Origin: Streptomyces showdoensis
GTDB lineage: Bacteria; Actinomycetota; Actinomycetes; Streptomycetales; Streptomycetaceae
Reading direction: 5' to 3'
Assembly (NCBI RefSeq): GCF_039535475.1
Contig: NZ_BAAAXG010000002.1
Location: 62,001 to 126,000 of the forward strand
Length of the DNA stretch: 64,000 nt
Shown here: positions 17,809 to 26,010 of the stretch, one piece after another
How the letters are laid out: each line of letters opens with the position of its first letter
Position numbering within the stretch: position 1 is the first letter of the stretch
The notes under the pieces: generated by a model
What the model was told of the DNA's origin: nothing
Database searches by the model: none
What the model saw: the letters and a program-made list of their open reading frames with translations, nothing else
Program-made: the position numbers and the translations under genes

Positions 17809-18627
17809 TCAGGCGTCCGGGCCCGGCTTCCAGCCCCACGCGGTCAGCATCCCGGCCGACAGGGCGGCACACTCCTCGGACTCCAGATACCGGACCGCCG
17901 CGTCGACGCCCGCGTCGTCGACCAGACCGGTGGCCGTCATCGCCGCCCTGCTCCGCTCCCACGTGTCGGCCCAGAAGCGGCTGATCGGGCTGCCCGGCAG
18001 CAGCGGCGGCACGTGGACCTCGGCGCCGACCCGCACGAGCCCCGCCTCACGCAGCAGGCGCGGATACGACGGCACCCAGGAGACGTCGGTGCCGATCGTG
18101 GCACGCAGCCCCTCCCACATCGCGCGCATCGCCGTGGAGTACGGGGTGCCGGGGGTCCGTTCGCCGGTCAGGTCGACGGCGTCGCTCAGCACCAGGACGC
18201 CACCGGGCTCGAGGCGCTCGGCCAGCTCGGCGATCAGGCGCTCCCGCTCGGGCAGGTGCATCAGCACGAAGCGCGCGTGGACGAGCCGGAACCGCCCGGG
18301 GACGGCGTCGGGGGCGGTGATGTCGGCCTCCCGCACGTCCAGCCCGGGCACCGGCCGCTCGGCGAGGAACCGCACGTCCCGGTCGACGGCGAGCACGCCC
18401 GCCACCCCGGCCTCGTCGAGCAGCCGGCGGGAGACCGTGCCCGTGCCGGCGCCCACGTCGAGGCAGCGCCATCCCGGGCCGACGCCGAGGGCCCGCAGCC
18501 GGGCCAGGGTGACGTCGTCGTAGGCGAGGGCGCCGAAGTCGATCCGCTCGCCCTCACCGGCCTGTTCGGGCCGGAACACGGCCTCGCCGTAGCGCCCGCC
18601 GGACGGCGACCCGTCGAACCGTTCCAT
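17809..18627 (-). CDS. SAM-dependent methyltransferase (class I)
   Basis: A 272-residue soluble enzyme with the Rossmann SAM-binding motif CLDVGAGTGTVSRRL (motif I), VLAVDRDVRFL (motif II), VHARFVLMHLPERERLI and LEPGGVLVLSDA. This is the UbiE/Methyltransf_25 type that methylates small molecules. GAGG lies 9 bases before the ATG. It converges on the MFS gene with a 51-base gap and stands 159 bases downstream of the PPOX gene. Substrate unknown. Confidence 0.88.
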   Translation of the reverse strand: MERFDGSPSGGRYGEAVFRPEQAGEGERIDFGALAYDDVTLARLRALGVGPGWRCLDVGAGTGTVSRRLLDEAGVAGVLAVDRDVRFLAERPVPGLDVREADITAPDAVPGRFRLVHARFVLMHLPERERLIAELAERLEPGGVLVLSDAVDLTGERTPGTPYSTAMRAMWEGLRATIGTDVSWVPSYPRLLREAGLVRVGAEVHVPPLLPGSPISRFWADTWERSRAAMTATGLVDDAGVDAAVRYLESEECAALSAGMLTAWGWKPGPDA

Positions 18628-18786
18628 CGCAGTGACCTCTTCCCGATCCCGGGCCACGGCGCGGGGGGCGCCGGCGCCCGCTCGATCCTGCACCCCCGGC
18701 GCCCGCCCGCCCGGCCCGGACGCGCCGGACCTGAGCCGATCGGCCCACCGGCCGGCCCCCGCCGGGGCGCGGACGGGCCACTCCGC

Positions 18787-19272
18787 TCACTCCGCGGCGA
18801 CCTGCCGGATGCCGGTGACCAGGTCGGGGCGGATGCGGAGCACCTGGTCCAGGGCCCGGTCCGTCCACGGGCGGATCGCGCCCCGGTAGCGGGCGGCCTC
18901 CTCGGGGTCGGTCACCAGCCGGCAGAAGCCGGTGACGACGACGCTCCAGCCGAGGCGCGCCTCGACGTCGATGAGGTCCGTCTCGTACGCGACCACGACC
19001 CCCGGGGTGCCGCCCGCCCGGGCGAGCAGGGCGAGGGCCGCGTCGTCGTGGGTGCGGACGATGATGTCGCCGCGGTCCACCAGGTGGTTGACCGGCCGCA
19101 CCGCGGGCAGCGCCCGCCGGGTGAACACGATCCGGCCCAGGGGCACCGAGGCGAGCAGGCGCAGCGCCTCCTCGGCCTCCAGACGGAGGGTGCGCCGGGC
19201 ACCGGCGGAGACCGGGGGAGCGCCGGGGGCGTGCGGGGCCGGGACGGGGGCGAGAGCGGCGTCGTCTTTCAC
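18787..19272 (-). CDS. PPOX-fold (pyridoxamine 5'-phosphate oxidase-like) flavin-binding protein
   Basis: A 161-residue protein with the split-barrel flavin-binding pattern: LLASVPLGRIVFTRRALPAV, then PVNHLVDRGDIIVRTHDDAA and GWSVVVTGFCRLV. Small actinobacterial members bind FMN or F420, and similar proteins are typical of DevR/OsdR regulons. The GTG follows GGAAGG by 4 bases. A GGGCCGTTCGGCCC palindrome lies 63-76 bases upstream of the start, followed by a TACT-type -10, linking it to the divergent response regulator. Reaction unknown. Confidence 0.8.
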   Translation of the reverse strand: MKDDAALAPVPAPHAPGAPPVSAGARRTLRLEAEEALRLLASVPLGRIVFTRRALPAVRPVNHLVDRGDIIVRTHDDAALALLARAGGTPGVVVAYETDLIDVEARLGWSVVVTGFCRLVTDPEEAARYRGAIRPWTDRALDQVLRIRPDLVTGIRQVAAE

Positions 19273-19334
19273 GGTGCCTTCCAGGGGGAGGGGGGACTTC
19301 CCCGCAGTACAGACCCCGGGAGGCGGCGCGGAAA

Positions 19335-19348
19335 GGGCCGTTCGGCCC
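19335..19348. promoter_or_regulatory. DevR/OsdR-type box, copy 1 (upstream of PPOX gene)
   Basis: GGGCCGTTCGGCCC. Oriented toward the PPOX gene, its edge is 63 bases from the start codon and about 25 bases before a TGTACT -10 candidate, a position suited to activation. The same 14-mer recurs at 19491, 22311 and 24573, and with AA at its centre at 19515 and 24549. Confidence 0.7.
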
Positions 19349-19490
19349 CCGCCCGCAGGGTCCCGTCCCGGCGGTGGACGCCTCCGGGACGTACCGGCCC
19401 GCGGGCGGCCCGGGGGACGGCCGGCCGCGCCCGGGCCGGTACGTCCGGGGCGCGAGGCAGAGTCGATCACGGCCGCCGGGGCGGCGCCCA

Positions 19491-19528
19491 GGGCCGTTCG
19501 GCCCTCCCCGACCAGGGCCGAACGGCCT
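19491..19528. promoter_or_regulatory. paired DevR/OsdR-type boxes, copies 2 and 3 (upstream of response regulator)
   Basis: GGGCCGTTCGGCCC at 19491-19504 and GGGCCGAACGGCCT at 19515-19528 have centres exactly 24 bp apart. CATACT, a -10-like hexamer, begins about 14 bases after the second box, at 19543. The pair precedes the response-regulator gene, consistent with autoregulation. Confidence 0.75.
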
Positions 19529-19588
19529 TCGGACCCCGATGCCATACTGACGCCGCCTCAGCTCCCGTCCCTGCCCAGGAGTCCCCAC

Positions 19589-19645
19589 GTGAAGCCTCTC
19601 CACCCCGCCGTTCCCGACGCCCCGTCAGCGGGCCCGCGGTGCTGA
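19589..19645 (+). CDS. short upstream ORF overlapping the response-regulator start
   Basis: GTG AAG... encodes 18 residues (MKPLHPAVPDAPSAGPRC) and ends in a TGA that overlaps the first codons of the response-regulator frame. It has AGGAG 7-8 bases upstream, a much better ribosome site than the downstream GTG has. It may couple translation to the regulator, or a lost base may have split one longer N-terminus. Real as a signal, uncertain as a gene. Confidence 0.35.
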   Translation: MKPLHPAVPDAPSAGPRC

Positions 19646-20349
19646 CCGCGCCGAGCCCCGCCGGTGACACGGCCGCCCGTCCGGTCCGGGTCTTCCTCCT
19701 CGACGACCACGAGGTCGTCCGGCGCGGGGTCCGCGACCTGCTGGAGGCCGAGCCCGACATCGAGGTGGTCGGCGAGGCCGCGACCGCCCGCGAGGTGCTC
19801 GCCCGCGTGCCCGCCGCCCGCCCGGACGTCGCCGTGCTCGACGTACGCCTCGGCAGCGCGACCGGCGGGGACCACGAGGGGGTGGAGGTCTGCCGGGAAC
19901 TGCGGGCGGCCATGCCGGAGCTCGCCTGCCTGATGCTGACGTCCTTCGACGACGACGAGGCCCTGTTCGACGCGATCATGGCGGGCGCGGCCGGCTACGT
20001 CCTCAAGCAGATCGGCGGCTCCGACCTGGTGCACGCGGTCCGCACGGTGGCCACCGGCAAGTCCCTGCTCGACCCGCGGATGACCAGCCGGGTGATGGCC
20101 CGCATCCGGGGCCCCGAGCCGGAGCCCGAACCGCGTGCGGCCGCCACGGCCGAGCTGGACCGGCTCTCGCCCCGCGAGCGGGAGATCCTCGACCTCATCG
20201 GCCTGGGGCTGACCAACCGGCAGATCGCGGAGCGGCTGTTCCTCGCCGAGAAGACGGTGAAGAACCGGGTGTCCGCCATCCTCGGCAAGCTGGGGGTCGG
20301 CCGCCGCATCCAGGCGGCGATGCTCGCCGAGCGGCTCCGCGAGCAGTAG
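19639..20349 (+). CDS. NarL/LuxR-family response regulator, DevR/OsdR-like
   Basis: A 236-residue two-component regulator. The receiver domain (about 16-140) has VRVFLLDDHEVVRRG, the phospho-acceptor Asp68 in VAVLDVRLG, and LMLTSFDDDEA and GAAGYVLKQIGG. The output domain is a LuxR-type HTH: LSPREREILDLIGLGLTNRQ then EKTVKNRVSAILGKLGV. The wording is close to mycobacterial DevR/DosR and Streptomyces OsdR, which respond to hypoxia, NO and redox stress. The partner kinase is the convergent gene at 20553-22235. The GTG start lacks a good ribosome site but is overlapped by an upstream ORF that has one. Confidence 0.88.
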   Translation: MLTAPSPAGDTAARPVRVFLLDDHEVVRRGVRDLLEAEPDIEVVGEAATAREVLARVPAARPDVAVLDVRLGSATGGDHEGVEVCRELRAAMPELACLMLTSFDDDEALFDAIMAGAAGYVLKQIGGSDLVHAVRTVATGKSLLDPRMTSRVMARIRGPEPEPEPRAAATAELDRLSPREREILDLIGLGLTNRQIAERLFLAEKTVKNRVSAILGKLGVGRRIQAAMLAERLREQ

Positions 20350-20552
20350 CCGGTCCGCGGGCAGCGGCCGGTCCGCGGGCAGCGGCCGGTCCGCCGGCAC
20401 CGGGCGCTTCCCGGGCAGTGGGCGGTTCGCGAGCCCTAGCAGGTCCGCAGCCGGTCCGCCGTTCCCGCGACGGTCCGCCGTTCCCCCGACGGTCCGCCGG
20501 TCCGTAGCCGGTCCGCCGGTCCCGCCCCCGGTCCGCCGGGCCGGCGACCCGG
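20350..20552. repeat. degenerate tandem repeats between convergent genes
   Basis: Three copies of an 18-base unit (CGGCCGGTCCGCGGGCAG, the third diverged) are followed by four to five 17-20-base units beginning CGGTCCGCCG. The block fills the whole gap between the response regulator and the kinase genes. It could fold strongly and end transcription from both sides. Confidence 0.75.
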
Positions 20553-22235
20553 TCAGTCCTGGTGCAGCGGCACCGTCCACACCACGCGGGTGCCGCCGCC
20601 CGGGTGGTCCCGGAGCTCCAGCGTCCCGCCGTACTGCTCGGCGCGCGACCGCAGGTTGAGCAGCCCGCCGGTCGGTGCGGCGGCCCCCAGGCCGATCCCG
20701 TCGTCCGTGATCGTGAGGACGAGCCGGTCGGCCGGTTCCGGGACGGCGAGCAGGACGTCGGCGCGGCGCGCGCGGGCGTGCCGGGCGCTGTTGCTGAGGG
20801 ACTCGACCGTCACGGCGAGCACGTGCTCCGCGAGCTCGTCCGGAACGGCGGTGTCGACCGCGCCGGTGATCCGCAGCGAGGGCGGGAAGCCCAGGGACTG
20901 CGCCGCCAGCTGGACGGTCTCCGCCATCCTGCGGCGCAGCGCCGGGCCGCCCCGGTCCTCGGCCGGCGTGCGGAGCTGCAGGATCGTGGAACGGATGATC
21001 TGGATGGTGGCGTCGAGGTCGTCGACCGCCCGCGAGACCCGCTCGGCCGCGCTCTGCTCTCCGATCAGACGGGTCGCGCTCTGCAGCGTCATCCCGGTGG
21101 CGAAGAGCCGCTGGATGGCCAGGTCGTGCAGGTCGCGGGCGATGCGGTCGCGGTCGTGGAGCACCGCCAGCTCCTCGGACTCGGCCCGCCTGCGGGCGAG
21201 TTCGAGGGCGATCGAGGCCTGGTCGGCGAAGCCGCTGAGCAACTCCACCTCCGTGGTGTCGAACCCGGGCCGGCCCGCCCGCCGGGCCAGCCGCAGCGCC
21301 CCGCACACGGAGTCGTCGACGGGCAGCGGCACGGCCACCACGGGGCCGTGCTCGGGCGGGGCACCGCCGTCCGCGCGCAGCGGCCGCGCCCGGGCGTCGG
21401 TGCGGACGTCCGCGGTGACGGCGGGCCGCCGGGTGCACGCCGCGAGCCCCGCCAGCGAGTCGCCCGCCGGGAGCCGCGCGCCGAGCACCGCGTCGGCGGT
21501 GTCCCCGTCGGCGACCTGGACCGCGAGCTCGCCGCCGCGGCCGGCCGGCAGCAGGATGGCGGCGAGATCGGCGTCGGCCACCTCCCGGGCCCGCCGGGCG
21601 ATCAGCCGCAGCACCCGGTCCGGGTCGGTCCCGGCGAGCAGCGCCCGGGTGATCTCCGCGAGTGCCTCCAGCCGGTGCTCGCGGCGCCTGCTGTCGTGGT
21701 AGAGGCGGGCGTTGTCGATGGCGACCCCCGCCGCGGTCGACAGGGTCGTCAGGACCGCCTCGTCGTCGGCGTCGAAACCGCCGGCGCCGCGCTTCTCGGT
21801 CAGGTAGATGTTGCCGAACACCTCGTCCCTGACCCGGATCGGCGCCCCCAGGAACGTACGCATCGGCGGATGGTGCGCGGGGAAGCCGAAGCTGCTCGGG
21901 TGCCGGGCCAGGTCGTCCAGGCGCAACGGGACCGGGTTGCGGATCAGTTCGCCGAGGATGCCGTGGCCGCAGGGCGCGGGACCGATCCGCTCGGCCAGCT
22001 CGTCCGCCATGCCCACCGGCAGGAACTGCGAGAGCCGCTCCCCGTCGCCGATCACTCCCAGCGCGCCGTACTCGGCGTCGGTGAGGGTCACCGCCGCCTC
22101 CACGATCCCCTGGAGGACCTGCGGGAGTTCGAGGTCGCGGCCGAGGTCCATGACCGCGGCGAGGAGCGCGTGCATCCGCTCCGGGACGTCGAGCCGCGGC
22201 AGGGGCGTGCCCGGGAGTTCTGCTGTGTCGGACAT
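20553..22235 (-). CDS. GAF-domain sensor histidine kinase, DevS/OsdK-like
   Basis: A 560-residue cytoplasmic kinase. Two GAF domains come first (about 40-185, with [20 protein letters not shown] and [11 protein letters not shown], and about 205-350). A HisKA_3 dimerization helix follows with [19 protein letters not shown] (phospho-acceptor His370), then an HATPase domain ([31 protein letters not shown]). This is the layout of DevS/DosT and OsdK, where the first GAF can bind heme and sense O2, NO or CO. Heme binding here is inference. No membrane helices were seen. The gene converges on its likely partner regulator and shares its upstream region with ctaD. Confidence 0.88.
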   Translation of the reverse strand: MSDTAELPGTPLPRLDVPERMHALLAAVMDLGRDLELPQVLQGIVEAAVTLTDAEYGALGVIGDGERLSQFLPVGMADELAERIGPAPCGHGILGELIRNPVPLRLDDLARHPSSFGFPAHHPPMRTFLGAPIRVRDEVFGNIYLTEKRGAGGFDADDEAVLTTLSTAAGVAIDNARLYHDSRRREHRLEALAEITRALLAGTDPDRVLRLIARRAREVADADLAAILLPAGRGGELAVQVADGDTADAVLGARLPAGDSLAGLAACTRRPAVTADVRTDARARPLRADGGAPPEHGPVVAVPLPVDDSVCGALRLARRAGRPGFDTTEVELLSGFADQASIALELARRRAESEELAVLHDRDRIARDLHDLAIQRLFATGMTLQSATRLIGEQSAAERVSRAVDDLDATIQIIRSTILQLRTPAEDRGGPALRRRMAETVQLAAQSLGFPPSLRITGAVDTAVPDELAEHVLAVTVESLSNSARHARARRADVLLAVPEPADRLVLTITDDGIGLGAAAPTGGLLNLRSRAEQYGGTLELRDHPGGGTRVVWTVPLHQD

Positions 22236-22310
22236 GCCCGCCTGCTCCGCCGTGTGCTCTTCGTGCCTCTTCCTCCGGCAGGTTACGTCACCGTCGAGGC
22301 CCGGCCGCAG

Positions 22311-22358
22311 GGGCCGTTCGGCCCTGGGCGCGGCGCCCGGACGGGGACTGTTCGACCC
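22311..22358. promoter_or_regulatory. DevR/OsdR-type box, copy 4, plus a degenerate second site (kinase/ctaD divergent promoter)
   Basis: GGGCCGTTCGGCCC lies at 22311-22324. A weaker GGGACTGTTCGACCC at 22344-22358 is centred about 33 bases away and resembles the mycobacterial GGGACT half-site. Both lie in the 241-base gap between the divergent kinase and ctaD genes and could serve either. Confidence 0.65.
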
Positions 22359-22476
22359 TGTCGGCCACCGGCCGCGGCGAGAAGCATGGGCGACGGCCGG
22401 GAGGCGGCCGAGCAATCCCCCGTGTGGACGCCTCCCGGCTCGTGAGTACCGAAGTCGACAGGGAGGTCGTCGTCCG

Positions 22477-24195
22477 GTGGGCGAGGCAAAGAGCGTGCAG
22501 AGGCAGTCCGGGCGCCCGAGGAGGCCCGCCCCGGCGGGCGGAACCGGCGGCCCACGGCCGGACCGGGGCTCGTGGGTGGACTGGCTGACCACCACCGACC
22601 ACAAGCGCATCGGCACGATGTACCTGGTCGCGGCGCTGTTCTTCTTCTGCGTCGGTGGCGTGATGGCCCTGGTGATGCGGGCGGAACTGGCCCGCCCCGG
22701 CACGCAGATCATGTCGAACGAGCAGTTCAACCAGGCCTTCACGATGCACGGTTCGATCATGCTGCTGCTCTTCGCGATGCCGCTGTTCACCGGTTTCGCG
22801 AACTGGATCATGCCGCTGCAGATCGGGGCGCCGGACGTCGCCTTCCCCCGGCTGAACATGCTGGCGTTCTGGCTCTACCTCTTCGGTTCGCTGATCGCGG
22901 CCGGCGGCTTCCTCACCCCGGGCGGGGCCGCGGACTTCGGCTGGTTCCTCTACGCGCCGCTCTCCGACGCCGTCCACTCGCCGGGTCTCGGCGCCGACCT
23001 GTGGATCATGGGAGTCGCGCTCTCCGGCTTCGGTTCGATCGCGGGCGCGGTCAACTTCATCACCACGATCCTCTGCATGCGGGCCCCCGGCATGACCATG
23101 TTCCGGATGTCGATCTTCACCTGGAACGTGCTGCTCACGTCCCTGCTCGTCCTGCTGGTCTTCCCGGTCCTCGCGGCGGCGCTGTTCGCCCTCGAATGCG
23201 ACCGGAAGTTCGGCTCGCACGTCTTCGACGCGGCCAACGGCGGGGCACTGCTCTGGCAGCACCTCTTCTGGTTCTTCGGGCATCCGGAGGTGTACATCCT
23301 CGCGCTGCCGTTCTTCGGCATCGTCTCCGAGGTCGTCCCGGTCTTCAGCCGCAAGCCGATGTTCGGCTACATCGGCCTGGTCGCCGCGACCATCGCGATC
23401 GCCGGTCTGTCGGTCACCGTGTGGGCCCACCACATGTACGTCACCGGTGGCGTGCTCCTGCCCTTCTTCTCCTTCATGACCTTCCTCATCGCCGTTCCGA
23501 CCGGCGTGAAGTTCTTCAACTGGATCGGAACGATGTGGAAGGGCTCGCTGTCCTTCGAGACCCCGATGCTCTGGGCCACCGGCTTCCTCATGACCTTCAC
23601 CTTCGGCGGGCTGACCGGCGTCATCCTGGCCTCGCCGCCGATGGACTTCCACGTCTCCGACTCGTACTTCGTCGTCGCCCACTTCCACTACACGCTCTTC
23701 GGCACCGTCGTGTACGCGATGTTCGCGGGATTCCACTTCTGGTGGCCGAAGTTCACCGGGCGGATGCTGGACGAGCGGCTCGGCAAGATGACCTTCTGGA
23801 CGCTCACCGCCGGCTTCCACGCGACCTTCCTGGTCCAGCACTGGCTGGGCGCCGAGGGCATGCCGCGCCGCTACGCCGACTACCTGGACGCCGACGGCTT
23901 CACCGCCCTCAACACGATCTCCACCCTCGGCTCCTTCCTCCTCGGCCTGTCCTTCCTGCCCTTCTTCTACAACGTCTGGAAGACCGCCCGGTACGGCGAG
24001 AAGGTCGGCACCGACGACCCCTGGGGCTACGGCCGCTCGCTGGAATGGGCGACCTCCTGCCCCCCGCCCCGGCACAACTTCGCCGTCCTGCCCAGGATCC
24101 GTTCCGAATCCCCGGCGTTCGACCTGCACCACCCCGAGATCGCCGCCGTCGACCGGATCGAGAACCGGCCGCACGAGACGGCGGGCGCCCGGTGA
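22477..24195 (+). CDS. ctaD: cytochrome c oxidase subunit I
   Basis: A 572-residue membrane protein with twelve helices of the heme-copper oxidase family. [17 protein letters not shown] opens helix [16 protein letters not shown] holds a heme a ligand His; [19 protein letters not shown] carries the Cu-B His and the cross-linked Tyr; [10 protein letters not shown] carries the His pair; and [16 protein letters not shown] holds the heme a3 and a ligands. It reduces O2 to water and pumps protons. No other cox subunits are adjacent, so this is likely an alternative ctaD copy controlled with its neighbours by the box at 22311. GTG start; GGGAGG is 11 bases upstream. Confidence 0.93.
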   Translation: MGEAKSVQRQSGRPRRPAPAGGTGGPRPDRGSWVDWLTTTDHKRIGTMYLVAALFFFCVGGVMALVMRAELARPGTQIMSNEQFNQAFTMHGSIMLLLFAMPLFTGFANWIMPLQIGAPDVAFPRLNMLAFWLYLFGSLIAAGGFLTPGGAADFGWFLYAPLSDAVHSPGLGADLWIMGVALSGFGSIAGAVNFITTILCMRAPGMTMFRMSIFTWNVLLTSLLVLLVFPVLAAALFALECDRKFGSHVFDAANGGALLWQHLFWFFGHPEVYILALPFFGIVSEVVPVFSRKPMFGYIGLVAATIAIAGLSVTVWAHHMYVTGGVLLPFFSFMTFLIAVPTGVKFFNWIGTMWKGSLSFETPMLWATGFLMTFTFGGLTGVILASPPMDFHVSDSYFVVAHFHYTLFGTVVYAMFAGFHFWWPKFTGRMLDERLGKMTFWTLTAGFHATFLVQHWLGAEGMPRRYADYLDADGFTALNTISTLGSFLLGLSFLPFFYNVWKTARYGEKVGTDDPWGYGRSLEWATSCPPPRHNFAVLPRIRSESPAFDLHHPEIAAVDRIENRPHETAGAR

Positions 24196-24629
24196 CCCCC
24201 GTCCTCGCCCTGGGCGTCGGCGCCGTCACCGCCGCCGGCTGCGTCTGGTACGTCCCCGCTCTCGTCGACCTGAGGGCCGGAGCCGACCGTCCCGCCTCCC
24301 GGCGCCTCCGGGCCGCGGCCTGCGTCACCGGCTGGGCCACGGCCGCCCTGGCCGTCCCGCTGATCCTGGCCGGACTCCCGGCCCCGCTCCTCCTCGCGGT
24401 CGCCGTGGCCGGCGCCACCGCGAGCGCCACGGTACGGGCCCGAGCGGCGGTACGGCACGGCCGCGAGGAGCGGGAGACCGCCGCCTGCTGGGCGGCCCTG
24501 GACACCCCGCCGCCCGCCCCGCCGGCACGACCCGGCCGCCGGGCGAAAGGGCCGAACGGCCCTGGTCGGGGCGGGCCGTTCGGCCCTCCGGCGGGGCCGG
24601 ACGGCGGCGGCGGCGCGGTGCGAGACTGA
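24192..24629 (+). CDS. small membrane protein with Pro/Gly-rich tail, coupled to ctaD
   Basis: A 145-residue protein of unknown function. Its GTG overlaps the ctaD stop (GTGA at 24192-24195), so it is translationally coupled. Three hydrophobic stretches are visible ([49 protein letters not shown]), followed by an Arg/Glu-rich segment and a Pro/Gly tail. The tail is encoded by the two GGGCCG palindromes that precede the flavohemoglobin gene; each palindrome adds Gly, Pro and Asn or Phe residues (GPNGP, GPFGP). It may assist the oxidase, but this is only positional. Confidence 0.7.
   Translation: MTPVLALGVGAVTAAGCVWYVPALVDLRAGADRPASRRLRAAACVTGWATAALAVPLILAGLPAPLLLAVAVAGATASATVRARAAVRHGREERETAACWAALDTPPPAPPARPGRRAKGPNGPGRGGPFGPPAGPDGGGGAVRD
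24549..24586. promoter_or_regulatory. paired DevR/OsdR-type boxes, copies 5 and 6 (inside a coding region, upstream of the flavohemoglobin gene)
   Basis: GGGCCGAACGGCCC at 24549-24562 and GGGCCGTTCGGCCC at 24573-24586 have centres 24 bp apart, the same spacing as the pair at 19491 but with the AA/TT cores in reverse order. They lie 80-117 bases before the next start codon. GAGACTGACG follows at 24621, similar to CATACTGACG after the 19515 box. Confidence 0.75.
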
Positions 24630-24665
24630 CGTGCCTTCAGGCGGACCCAGGGAGAGATCCGGCAC

Positions 24666-26006
24666 GTGAGCGCCACCACGAGCGACAGCTACGACGAGTA
24701 CCACGCCCTCCTCGCGCGACAGGACGCCATGCGGCTGCGCCAGCGGCTGCTCGCCCCGTCCGGCGCGGAACGGCCGCGGGATTCCGGGCGCTCCTTCGAG
24801 GGCGCCGCCGACCGGGAGACGATCCTGCGGACGCTGCCGCTGGTCACCCCGTTCAGCGAGCTCATCGACCACCTCTACCGGGCGATGTTCGCCGAGCACC
24901 CCTACCTGCGGCGGCTGTTCCCCGGGTCGATGGACTTCCAGCGGGCCCATCTGGAACAGGCCCTCCGCTACCTCATCGAGCACCTGGACCGGCCCGAGGA
25001 GGTGACCGCCTTCTGCACCCGGCTGGGGCGCGACCACCGCAAACTCGGCGTCCGGCCGGTGCACTTCGAGGTGTTCGAGGCGGCGCTCGCCGAGGCGCTG
25101 CGGCGCAGCGCGGGCGAGCGGTGGCACCGGGAGCTGGAGCGGGCCTGGCTGCGGATGGTCCGCTTCGCCGTCACGGCCATGGTCGAGGGGGCCAACCGGT
25201 CGCTGACCGAACCCGCCTCCTGGAACGCGACCGTGACGGAGCACCGCCTCGCCGCACCGGGCCTCGCCGTGCTCCGGGTCCGCACCGCGGAGCCCTACCC
25301 GTACCGGGCCGGACAGTTCGCCACGATCGAGTCGCCGCTGCTGCCGCACGCCTGGCGGCCGTACTCCGTGGCCCGCGCGCCCCGGCCCGACGGGGAGCTG
25401 GAGTTCCACGTCCGCCGCACCGGCCCGGGCGGGGTGAGCGACGCGTTGGTGACGCGCACCCGGGTCGGCGACGTCCTGCGCCTGGGGCCCGCGCAGGGGG
25501 CCATGACCCTGGACGACGGCCCGGCCGCCCGGGACGTGCTGATCGTGGCCGGCGGGACCGGCTGGGCCACCGCCAAGGCGCTGCTGGACGAGCTGGCCCT
25601 GCGCCGCACCCCGTACCGCGCGGCCCGGCTGTTCCTGGGCGCCCGCACGCCCGCCGACCTCTACGACACGGCCGCCCTCACCGAGCTGGAGAGGCGGCAC
25701 GCCTGGCTGCGCGTCGTCCCCGTGATCGGCGCCGGCCACGGAGCGCCGGGGGAGGACTCGCTCGCCGACGCGGTGACCCGGCACGGCGACTGGTCGCGGC
25801 ACGTCGCCTACCTGAGCGGCCCGCCCGCCATGGTCACCGCCGTCGCCGGAGCGCTCCTGGAGACCGGTGTCCCCGCCGGGCGGGTGCTGCACGACCCCGT
25901 CGGCGGGGACACCCGGGTGCCCGTTCAGGGCAGGGGGGCTGAGGCCGTGTCCGGAAAGCAGCGCCGTCTGCCCGCGGGCCAGGCGGGATTTCCGGACACG
26001 AACTAA
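24666..26006 (+). CDS. flavohemoglobin-like protein (globin plus FAD/NAD reductase)
   Basis: A 446-residue two-part protein. Residues about 50-190 form a bacterial globin: FSELIDHLYRAMFAEHPYLR, then LGRDHRKLGV with the likely proximal heme ligand His124. The rest is a ferredoxin-reductase-type module: YRAGQFATIESPL and WRPYSVARAP for FAD, IVAGGTGWATAKAL for the nicotinamide site, and HVAYLSGPPAMVTAVAGALL near the C-terminus. Flavohemoglobins turn NO and O2 into nitrate using NAD(P)H. It has about 45 extra N-terminal residues and an odd 25-residue tail encoded by an inverted repeat. The boxes upstream place it with the oxidase and the two-component genes. AGGGAGAG precedes the GTG. Confidence 0.88.
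   Translation: MSATTSDSYDEYHALLARQDAMRLRQRLLAPSGAERPRDSGRSFEGAADRETILRTLPLVTPFSELIDHLYRAMFAEHPYLRRLFPGSMDFQRAHLEQALRYLIEHLDRPEEVTAFCTRLGRDHRKLGVRPVHFEVFEAALAEALRRSAGERWHRELERAWLRMVRFAVTAMVEGANRSLTEPASWNATVTEHRLAAPGLAVLRVRTAEPYPYRAGQFATIESPLLPHAWRPYSVARAPRPDGELEFHVRRTGPGGVSDALVTRTRVGDVLRLGPAQGAMTLDDGPAARDVLIVAGGTGWATAKALLDELALRRTPYRAARLFLGARTPADLYDTAALTELERRHAWLRVVPVIGAGHGAPGEDSLADAVTRHGDWSRHVAYLSGPPAMVTAVAGALLETGVPAGRVLHDPVGGDTRVPVQGRGAEAVSGKQRRLPAGQAGFPDTN
25946..26000. repeat. 12-bp perfect inverted repeat at the 3' end of the flavohemoglobin gene
   Basis: CGTGTCCGGAAA (25946-25957) and TTTCCGGACACG (25989-26000) are exact inverted copies separated by 31 bases. They encode the last residues of the protein and sit just before the convergent gene end at 26011. 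It may act as a bidirectional terminator or be a small inserted element that replaced the original C-terminus. Confidence 0.7.
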
Positions 26007-26010
26007 GCCG

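Noticed and set aside
20350..20552. Possible CRISPR array
   Set aside because: Units are short, direct, contiguous and diverged, with no unique spacers and no cas genes.
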